Assembly: GCA_029880025.1 (NCBI GenBank)
Contig: JAOUPE010000014.1
Location: forward strand, 1-15,263
DNA: 15,263 nucleotides
Reading direction: 5' to 3'
Origin: Caldifarciminota bacterium
GTDB taxonomy: Bacteria > Hydrothermota > Tepidihabitantia > Tepidihabitantales > JAOUPE01
The position numbers and the translations under genes are program-made. The notes beneath the pieces are model-generated. The model did not search any database. It had not been told where the DNA came from and saw nothing but the letters and a program-made list of their open reading frames with translations. Shown here piece after piece: positions 7,901-12,777 of the stretch. Position 1 is the stretch's first letter. Each line of letters begins with the position of its first letter.

Positions 7901-8610
7901 AAGGAAGTGGAATGATAAAGGTGGACAATAACCTTTATGTTATAAAATCGTACTACAACGAATTATTCCGATTCGATTTACTTGGTGATACCTGGCATTC
8001 AACACCTTTCTCGCCAATGCCTTTTGTTGGTCGGAATTATAGAAAGAAAAAAATTAAAGACGGTGCTGCACTTTGCTATGATGGGATTAATCGAATCTTC
8101 GCATTTAAAGGTGGAAATACAGATGAATTCTGGGCATACTCGATTAGTCAGGACACCTGGATTCAGTATGCCGACCTTCCAAGGTTACCAAGTTGGAAAA
8201 GGGTCAAGAGCGGCGGAGCACTCACATTTGCTCAAGGTCGAGTTTATGGACTTAAAGGTAATAATACACCGGAATTTTGGTTTTATGCACCAGGGCTAAC
8301 AACATGGTCAGGAAACAGAATTAAAAAATCCATATCATCAGCTACCAATCAATTTTCCGAAAAGCTCCAGTTAATCATTGCTCCCAATCCATCCCGAGGA
8401 CATTTGAGGATACGGTATAGCCTGGTTGATATGGATAACCTGTCTTTTAGGGTTTATGACGTCTCCGGGATTATGCAACAGAGAGTTAGCCTATCAGGCA
8501 AAAGTGGTATTATTGATTTACCGATTCATCAGTTAGCATCTGGTGTCTATTTTTTACAGGTAGAAACTGGCAGGTTTAAAATAAAGCGGAAGTTTATTCT
8601 TAGAAGATAA
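4945..8610 (+). CDS. Secreted alkaline-phosphatase-superfamily enzyme fused to BNR repeats, CARDB domain, Kelch-like propeller and sorting tail
   Basis: This 1221-residue protein begins with a signal peptide (cut near SFA-QQ, residue 19). Residues ~24-320 are an alkaline phosphatase/nucleotide-pyrophosphatase-type domain. D31 sits in VITIDG, T71 or T72 in GWTATTAGHN as the likely nucleophile, D179 and H183 in DVDGAGHGG, D230-H231 in TSDHG, and H244/H249 in HGEWDHG. This is the complete set expected for two metal ions. The sulfatase CxPxR motif is absent, so phosphoester hydrolysis is likelier than sulfate removal. Residues ~330-700 carry BNR/sialidase-type repeats with Asp-box motifs such as SMDGGLTW, STDNGNTW and STDRGVSW. 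A CARDB-like domain follows (~703-805, DVGPARLSSP), then six Kelch-like blades (~806-1126) and a Por/T9SS-type tail (~1135-1221, APNPSRG to FILRR). It is probably exported and anchored or released at the surface. The true substrate is unknown. Confidence 0.88.
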   Translation: MTKIFLIFLLILLVSPSFAQQPENVLVITIDGIRNDEAFEAESLNLRHIWNDLRPLGTIYRRFWNRGWTATTAGHNTIACGVRQIVRNNSGTDQDIRPDQPTFFEYFRSRFGLPESKAGAIMGKGNCRCVDFGLEPSYGENYKGFLIYNAPDSTISNLVHQAMDSIQPRLLYINLRDVDGAGHGGIDSVYHQSIITADSIVYEFWQHIQAIPPYSDTFYKDKTVMIVTSDHGRNDDAHGGYQGHGEWDHGCRDLMFLALGPGIRQNQVINDIDRDQIDIVPTVGYILGFPTYFSEGEEMEEIFTTDFKPKKYRGFSYSYDFGLNLSNTQKFSREPEIAVDRNGRIHVVWTDNSRGEWEVYYRKSMDGGLTWSPTRILFDFPGNDSVMWFANIDGDDSLIVSAMGYAKIGQEIDSLPPSRIDTTFVWYPWVATSIDEGDNWHITSMPDSNMGSYASPVAVKNGRYSIAYWMVGKFGYERTQEGLNFNWRNAGENWQDSVPRIINKKFLNIKLMDDGSSFHIVGCCIQRNTEDWEIGYWRSENGIDWNRVWITKDSGDVFFDYDPSLVKDDSGNLHIVWARKEDVGGTWQIYYTRSTDNGNTWSAMVPISSSMFGAWKPDIASKEDTLYVVWVDYRDGNSEIYGCRSTDRGVSWLSEERITFDNTFSTNPKIEVWNDKLLLVWQDYRDGNWEIYFNYLPGSSTIHDVGPARLSSPGKRIIPNDSIIPQAWIRNYGDVFETFRVYLEIEPAYFDSVQVTTAPHDSSIVSFSRTWNATLGSYLFKLYTTLNTDQNLTNDTITDVIEVVGDSWVQIDDLPLGPRNRKVKAGGCLVYVPDQNLIYALKGNNTNEFYVYSLSTGDWLEKESIPYDPNQRRKRVKRGAALCYDGARYIYAAKGKNSTEFWRYDTKAGYSDTIWKILAPVPLPPSNKKLKGGTGLAYATKGSDHYVYLLKGSKTTDFYAFHIEGDSWIKSLVPAPLGPSGKPFKKGSGMIKVDNNLYVIKSYYNELFRFDLLGDTWHSTPFSPMPFVGRNYRKKKIKDGAALCYDGINRIFAFKGGNTDEFWAYSISQDTWIQYADLPRLPSWKRVKSGGALTFAQGRVYGLKGNNTPEFWFYAPGLTTWSGNRIKKSISSATNQFSEKLQLIIAPNPSRGHLRIRYSLVDMDNLSFRVYDVSGIMQQRVSLSGKSGIIDLPIHQLASGVYFLQVETGRFKIKRKFILRR

Positions 8611-8621
8611 AAATAAAGAAT

Positions 8622-8655
8622 AAAAAAGGGGAGCAAAAAATTGCTCCCCTTTTTT
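8622..8655. terminator. Bidirectional intrinsic terminator
   Basis: Perfect 15-bp inverted arms (8622-8636 and 8641-8655) enclose the loop aaaa. The core ggggagcaa/ttgctcccc is flanked by six A on one side and six T on the other, so it works as a rho-independent terminator on both strands. It lies 11 bases after the plus-strand fusion gene and 11 bases after the minus-strand pseudopilin stop. Confidence 0.95.
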
Positions 8656-8666
8656 ATATGATTGAA

Positions 8667-9308
8667 TTAGTTATGTAGTATGAAGAAAATCCAATATTCT
8701 TCGTCGTCCGGTTCTTCAGCATCAGGTTTCAAGTCATACATCGGTATAATTACATCTTTCCCGAAACCGCAAATACCATACTCTTCAACAGCTTCCATTT
8801 CGGACACATAGGTGCAGACTTCTATACTTCCGGGCATCTCGGATTCCGATTCAACATCGAGATAAAAACAATCCTCGTAATCTGTACCAGCTCCGTCTTT
8901 TATTGCATTCTGACCTGGTTCTAACTCTCCAAAGTAACCTTCATAGTCCATGTCATTATCAACCTCGCCGTCTGGGTCATTGTATCTGCGGCCAGTGTAA
9001 GGATTGGTTGGAGCCGGGCCATAGCGTGGTTCACCTTCGATACCGATTGGGTCACCACCTGGGAAATAACAATAAATCATATTCTCTTCATCAGTCCAGT
9101 CGCTATTGTCTTCGTTGGGATAGACACCAAAGTGGTCAGTAGCATAAGCCTCTAAAGCGGTCTGAAGAACGTGCATATTGTTCTTTACTGAACTTCTTCT
9201 TGCTCTCTCCTGGAACAACACAAAGTTGGGGATAACTAATGCTAAGAGGATACCGATAATTAAGATGACGACGAGTAATTCGATTAAGGTAAAGCCTTTG
9301 TTACGCAT
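8667..9308 (-). CDS. Type IV pilin-like / type II secretion pseudopilin (GspG-like), prepilin-type N-terminus
   Basis: This 213-residue protein has the class III prepilin signal MRNKG|FTLIELLVVILIIG. Prepilin peptidase would cut after Gly5 and N-methylate Phe6, with the conserved Glu at +5 (E10), followed by one hydrophobic helix to about residue 30. The segment RRSSVKNNMHVLQTALEAYATDHFGVYP is typical of GspG and related major pseudopilins, and TNPYTGRRYNDPDGE recalls the GspG 'TNPW/DPWG' region. The C-terminal half is strongly acidic (DDEE, EVDNDMDY), more so than classical GspG, and has four Cys. It is probably a subunit of a secretion pseudopilus or pilus. It is convergent with the exported-protein operon. 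The start is fixed by a near-perfect Shine-Dalgarno site (AAAGGAGGTG). It is a single gene with no other secretion genes in view. Confidence 0.88.
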   Translation of the reverse strand: MRNKGFTLIELLVVILIIGILLALVIPNFVLFQERARRSSVKNNMHVLQTALEAYATDHFGVYPNEDNSDWTDEENMIYCYFPGGDPIGIEGEPRYGPAPTNPYTGRRYNDPDGEVDNDMDYEGYFGELEPGQNAIKDGAGTDYEDCFYLDVESESEMPGSIEVCTYVSEMEAVEEYGICGFGKDVIIPMYDLKPDAEEPDDEEYWIFFILHN

Positions 9309-9420
9309 TGTTTTTCACCTCCTTTCATTTAAACTGGAATAACGTCCCAAGAGAGTACCTTTCAGATTAATTGTCCCTTTGGATAAAATCAGGTATCTCA
9401 TGGGGTCTCTCTTTTTATAA
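9309..9420 (-). promoter_or_regulatory. Structured 5' leader of the pseudopilin mRNA
   Basis: From the predicted start near 9420 to the ATG the mRNA has about 110 untranslated bases. A long stem is visible: 9407-9413 pairs with 9349-9355 (seven pairs) and 9404-9406 with 9357-9359 (three pairs), with one bulged base at 9356. It encloses a 44-base loop containing smaller possible hairpins. GACGTTAT (minus strand) occurs on both sides of the stem. It does not match the cyclic-di-GMP (GEMM) pattern I know, nor any other riboswitch I recognise. Confidence 0.4.
9318..9323 (-). promoter_or_regulatory. Shine-Dalgarno site of the pseudopilin gene
   Basis: AGGAGG on the minus strand, within AAAGGAGGTG (9316-9325), nine bases before ATG at 9308-9306. 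Confidence 0.85.
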
Positions 9421-9426
9421 CGTCTG

Positions 9427-9454
9427 ATTATATAAGATTTTTGAAAATTGTCAA
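9427..9454 (-). promoter_or_regulatory. Perfect-consensus sigma70 promoter of the pseudopilin gene
   Basis: On the minus strand TTGACA (9454-9449) and TATAAT (9432-9427) are separated by 16 bases. Both hexamers are exact. The start would be near 9420. Confidence 0.82.
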
Positions 9455-9724
9455 GCTTTTTTTTAGCCTGGATTAATTTTATATTATAAGAGATTATCTC
9501 ATTTCTGTTCTTAAGTGATTGTTTTTTTGAGTCTTAACAATAGGATGACTTGTTTATTCTGTAACCCGACAATTTGGGCTATTATTAATAACCAAAAATT
9601 AGGTAGGGGGGACAATGAATCAACCTGCCAAGCAGGGAAAATGATTAACTAAATGGAAGGTTAATATAACCAAAACGTTATTGTTCATATTCGATTTTGG
9701 ATATTATTATCTATCGTAATAAAG
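9455..9724. other. Intergenic region without supported gene
   Basis: This AT-rich stretch lies between two minus-strand genes. Small inverted repeats are present: ggctatt/aataacc at 9577-9593 (one G-U pair), cctgc/gcagg at 9624-9636 and ggtta/taacc at 9659-9671. None has a convincing T-tract on the minus strand, so no terminator of the glycosyltransferase gene is assigned. A nine-codon plus-strand frame (9615-9644) follows a G-run but has no further support. Confidence 0.5.
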
Positions 9725-10888
9725 CTAAGTTTTGTTAATAAGATATCTTGTGGTTAGTTGAACACCGTCCAAACTGTACTCGGAGAATCCTCTTTGTACC
9801 ATTTTAATAAGAGTATTATTTTTATGCATCCGGATTAATTTATCACCAAGAGTTTTGGCATCACCGATGGTTTTGAGCGGATTTGACACACCTTGATTAA
9901 GGGCAAATTCGAAATTCGGTCGGGCATAGGTTCCGATTAAAGGATAGAGAACGAACATCGGGAGTCCTACGCCTACTGCCCAATTAGTTCGTTCATGAGC
10001 AGCAGCAACCATTACATCTATTTGGCTCATTAGTTCGGCGGTTCTTTGATTCTCTTCTTGCCGGCTTTTACTCATTACTACTTTGATATTTTCTGAGCAA
10101 ATTTGAGGATTACGTTCTATTATCGATTCGATTTGGTGTTGGAATTCTATTGCTTTGTTTTGACTCGTTCCAGTAAAGACAATTGTTTTCATTCCCTTTT
10201 CGGCTATTGATTCGACCGCAGCGATGATTTTAGTGATATGTTCTTTCGGATAGGCTTGGGAGATGAAAAATGCTATGGTCAAGGGTTGATTTGAATTAAG
10301 TCGGGCAAGTCGCAAATCGAAATTCTTTTTTGCCTCTTTTAGTAATTCGGGTTCGATTAAAAGCCCGGTAACCACAATCAATTCTGGTTTAACACCTAAT
10401 GCAATCAGTCGTTCCTTTGTCCAGTCAAGCGGGACAAAAGTAATCACCTTACCCGGTATCGCACATTCTTTTGGTGCGGCAATCTCACCATGAATATAAA
10501 AAACCGGAATATTTCTGTTTGCTAAAATTCTTGCTACTAAAGGATGTTCAATTAAAACAATACCTGAAAATCCCTTTAAAAAATTATCTAACCCACTACC
10601 TAACAACTTAAGAAAAATCGGGCTCGGGATAGCTGATTTTTGTCTGAGGAAATTATAAAGTTTAGTGACGATTCCGCCAGAGCCACCTATAAGATAAAAC
10701 TTTTTGATGACCTGCCAGCACAACCGGGATATGCCAGATGTTACTTCAAAAATATTATGATATTCAACTGTTAGATTTGGATTTTCAGTCTTTAAAACTG
10801 TAATAACACTGTCAAGATAGTTAGGGTGCCCTCGCCCAATCTCAGTGCTTAGAGCAATGATTTTGGGAAATTCAACACGGTTCAACAC
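9725..10888 (-). CDS. Putative GT-B fold glycosyltransferase, MurG/MGDG-synthase-like
   Basis: This 387-residue soluble protein has two halves typical of GT-B enzymes. The N-terminus IIALSTEIGRGHPNYLDSV matches the 'S.GxGH' loop of MurG and monogalactosyldiacylglycerol-synthase-like enzymes (GT28 type). The C-terminal half has TIAFFISQAYPKEH, an inter-sheet segment TIVFTGTS, and ELMSQIDVMVAAAHERTNWAVGVGLPMFVLYP. The latter sits where nucleotide-sugar-binding 'D.visraG..t..E....G.P.i..P' motifs lie. It probably transfers a sugar to a lipid or envelope acceptor; donor and acceptor are unknown. The GTG start at 10888 lies in a short direct repeat (ttcaacac twice) and lacks a Shine-Dalgarno site; TTG 10885 is an alternative and the true start may differ by a few codons. 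It follows purA on the same strand after 107 bases of repeat-like sequence and could be co-transcribed. The stop is TAG. Confidence 0.6.
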   Translation of the reverse strand: MLNRVEFPKIIALSTEIGRGHPNYLDSVITVLKTENPNLTVEYHNIFEVTSGISRLCWQVIKKFYLIGGSGGIVTKLYNFLRQKSAIPSPIFLKLLGSGLDNFLKGFSGIVLIEHPLVARILANRNIPVFYIHGEIAAPKECAIPGKVITFVPLDWTKERLIALGVKPELIVVTGLLIEPELLKEAKKNFDLRLARLNSNQPLTIAFFISQAYPKEHITKIIAAVESIAEKGMKTIVFTGTSQNKAIEFQHQIESIIERNPQICSENIKVVMSKSRQEENQRTAELMSQIDVMVAAAHERTNWAVGVGLPMFVLYPLIGTYARPNFEFALNQGVSNPLKTIGDAKTLGDKLIRMHKNNTLIKMVQRGFSEYSLDGVQLTTRYLINKT

Positions 10889-10895
10889 AGAAAAA

Positions 10896-10992
10896 AGATA
10901 CTTTCAATACTGAATAACACTGAAAATTCCGAAAAACTTCCGCTGCCTTTAATTGATTCGGCGTTCTTCGGTGGTTTTGGAACAATTCAGTG
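10896..10992. repeat. 'ACTGAA/CACCGAAGA' repeat spacer between purA and the glycosyltransferase
   Basis: Read on the minus strand this spacer is made of degenerate units such as aaacactgaagccactgaa, accaccgaagaacgccgaa and cagtgttattcagtattgaa. It is related in style to the patches at 917-1200 and 14838-14992. No promoter or gene is seen in it. Confidence 0.5.
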
Positions 10993-10995
10993 GCT

Positions 10996-12273
10996 TCAGT
11001 GTTTAAATGTGATTATCTGCTCGCGTTTTGGTCCAACCGAAATCACCTCGATTGGTACACTTAATAACTCTTCGATTCGCTGCAAATATTTTTTTGCGGC
11101 ATGAGGCAGGTCTTTGTATTTTCTTAGCTCAGAGGTTGGTTCTTGCCAACCTTCGATTTCTTCATAGACTGGTTCGGCACCATAAAGTAATTTGGTCACC
11201 GGAACCGTATCAGTTAATTTGCCATTTATTCGATATGCGACACAAATTCTGATTTTCTCAAATACATCTAAGACATCGAGTAAAGATAATGCCAGACGAT
11301 TGGCGCCAGTCAGTTGCACGCCGTATCTGGTCGCTACTGCATCAAACCAGCCGACTCTTCGGGGTCGACCAGTAGCAGCCCCATATTCTTTGCCCCGTTC
11401 CCGAATCAAATCGCCATTCGCATCGTTCAGCTCGGTCACAAATGGTCCACCCCCGACACTTGAACTATAAGCCTTAACCACGCCTAAAATATCTTTTATG
11501 TAATGGGGTGGGATTCCAGCCCCAACGCTGGCAAATCCTGGTAACGGGTTGGATGAAGTCGAAAACGGATAAATTCCCCAATCTAAATCTCTCATCACAC
11601 CCAACTGCCCTTCTAATAATATCTTTTTATCCTGTTTTATTGAATTTTGAATTACCGGCATTGTATTGCAAATATAAGGTTTTAATTTTTGTCCATACTC
11701 ATAAGCATAATTTATCATTTCTGACTCAGAGACTATTTCACCATTATAAACTAACTTAATGATACGATTCTTCTTCTCCAAAATGGTGTGAATCCGTTGG
11801 GTAAGATATTCTCGGTCTAAAAGGTCAGCTATTTGCAAGCCGACCCGGGCAACCTTGTCCGCATAGACCGGAGCAATACCACGTAGGGTTGTCCCCAATT
11901 TTTTCTTGCCCAGACTTTCTTCTTCTAATTTATCGAGCAAAATATGATACGGCATTACGACATGGGCACGGTCAGAGATAAGAAGATTATCACCCACTGA
12001 GACACCGGCTTTTTTAAGTTCTAAAATTTCCTGCCAAATTGCCTCTGGATTGACGACTACGCCTGTTCCAACAATATTGATTGTTTTGGGATTAAATATT
12101 CCACATGGTATCAGGTGTAAAGCAAATTTACCAAACTGATTGATGACGGTGTGACCGGCGTTATTGCCGCCCTGAAATCGAATGACCATATCCGCCTTCT
12201 GAGCTAGGAAGTCGACAATTCGACCTTTACCTTCATCACCCCATTGGGTACCAACTACTGCAGTTACTGGCAT
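10996..12273 (-). CDS. purA: Adenylosuccinate synthetase
   Basis: PurA joins IMP and aspartate using GTP to give adenylosuccinate, the first committed step to AMP, in the cytoplasm. The 425-residue protein has the expected length. WGDEGKGR at 11-18 gives catalytic D13, NNAGHT at 37-42 gives H41, and GTTLRGIAPVYADKVARVGL holds the IMP-binding Thr/Arg. KAYSSSVGGGPFVTEL, and YGAATGRPRRVGWFDAV with its Arg residues, are also standard. The usual EGAQG...LDIDHGTYP segment is EGQLGVMRDLDWGIYP here, a variant I recall from some clostridial and deep-branching PurA proteins. Start ATG 12273 has no Shine-Dalgarno site; the promoter at 12280-12308 would begin transcription at about this ATG, giving a leaderless mRNA. 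Stop TGA at 10996. It is divergent from ppsA and followed by a glycosyltransferase-like gene. Confidence 0.97.
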   Translation of the reverse strand: MPVTAVVGTQWGDEGKGRIVDFLAQKADMVIRFQGGNNAGHTVINQFGKFALHLIPCGIFNPKTINIVGTGVVVNPEAIWQEILELKKAGVSVGDNLLISDRAHVVMPYHILLDKLEEESLGKKKLGTTLRGIAPVYADKVARVGLQIADLLDREYLTQRIHTILEKKNRIIKLVYNGEIVSESEMINYAYEYGQKLKPYICNTMPVIQNSIKQDKKILLEGQLGVMRDLDWGIYPFSTSSNPLPGFASVGAGIPPHYIKDILGVVKAYSSSVGGGPFVTELNDANGDLIRERGKEYGAATGRPRRVGWFDAVATRYGVQLTGANRLALSLLDVLDVFEKIRICVAYRINGKLTDTVPVTKLLYGAEPVYEEIEGWQEPTSELRKYKDLPHAAKKYLQRIEELLSVPIEVISVGPKREQIITFKH

Positions 12274-12279
12274 ATTTTG

Positions 12280-12308
12280 ACTATACTCGAATTATGAAGT
12301 TAAGTCAA
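12280..12308 (-). promoter_or_regulatory. Candidate sigma70 promoter of purA (leaderless)
   Basis: On the minus strand TTGACT (12308-12303), a 17-base spacer and TATAGT (12285-12280) each match consensus at 5 of 6 positions. Seven bases downstream is 12273, the first base of the purA ATG. Confidence 0.6.
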
Positions 12309-12385
12309 CCCCATTAGAATCATACTCGGTGAAAAAAAGTTGTGCCGGCTATTATTGGTTAAATATCATTAAAAGAATAAAAGGC

Positions 12386-12414
12386 TTGACGAGTAATTAT
12401 CCAAATGTTATTAT
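12386..12414 (+). promoter_or_regulatory. Candidate sigma70 promoter of ppsA (near-leaderless)
   Basis: TTGACG (12386-12391), a 17-base spacer and TATTAT (12409-12414) each match consensus at 5 of 6 positions. The start would be about 12421, three bases before ATG 12424. It is back-to-back with the purA promoter. Confidence 0.6.
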
Positions 12415-12423
12415 CGTTTTAGG

Positions 12424-12645
12424 ATGGCTAGCATTTGGATAAAACCGTTTAGCGAGCTTTCGTCCGAAGACGTAAATCTGGTCGGAGGCAAAAATGCGTC
12501 TTTAGGTGAGATGATTTCTGGCTTGGAAGACAAGGGAATAAAAGTTCCCCATGGTTTTGCGATAACCGCGGATGCTTACCGCTATTTCTTAGAAGTTAAC
12601 GGATTATATGATAAATTGCGTGAAGAGATTAAGGTATTAAGGTAG
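12424..12645 (+). CDS. ppsA: Phosphoenolpyruvate synthase, N-terminal fragment before an in-frame TAG
   Basis: Seventy-three codons from ATG 12424 to TAG 12643-12645 encode the start of the ATP-binding (PPDK_N) domain. WIKPFSELSSEDVNLVGGKN includes the GGKNASLGEM loop with Lys23, matching the nucleotide-binding Lys near residue 22 of E. coli PpsA. HGFAITADAYRYFLEVNGLY is equally typical. After the stop the same frame continues without a break into the rest of PpsA, so this is one gene with a nonsense codon, not an independent small protein. The stop falls in a variable linker between helices (EEIKVLR then GRRDLESVG). No Shine-Dalgarno site is present, as expected for a transcript starting about three bases upstream. 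Alone this piece should not be active. Confidence 0.85.
   Translation: MASIWIKPFSELSSEDVNLVGGKNASLGEMISGLEDKGIKVPHGFAITADAYRYFLEVNGLYDKLREEIKVLR
12643..12645 (+). other. In-frame TAG interrupting ppsA
   Basis: Codon 74 is TAG, in the context agg-TAG-ggg-aga. From 12646 to 12777 the same frame encodes GRRDLESVGRYIRHRIRGAV, then FPEDLEHSIAQAYEHLC, normal PpsA sequence, with no ATG, TTG or GTG before GTG 12778. One base change (to AAG, CAG, GAG, TCG, TGG and so on) would restore the gene. TAG ends the ZIP and glycosyltransferase genes in this window, so it is not generally reassigned. Confidence 0.9.
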
Positions 12646-12777
12646 GGGAGAAGGGATTTAGAATCGGTTGGACGTTATATCCGACATCGGATTCGGGGTG
12701 CCGTATTTCCCGAAGATTTAGAACACTCAATTGCTCAGGCTTACGAGCATTTATGTGAGAAATATAAGGAAGAAGAA

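Noticed and set aside
9615..9644. Nine-codon plus-strand leader-peptide-like frame after a G-run
   Set aside because: No promoter, no downstream plus-strand gene and no regulatory codon pattern.
9659..9671. Hairpin as terminator of the glycosyltransferase gene
   Set aside because: Five-pair AT-rich stem about 55 bases past the stop and without a T-tract on the minus strand.
12643..12645. Genome-wide reassignment of TAG or pyrrolysine insertion
   Set aside because: TAG ends the ZIP and glycosyltransferase genes at natural C-termini, and PpsA has no known pyrrolysine site; a point mutation or error is simpler.
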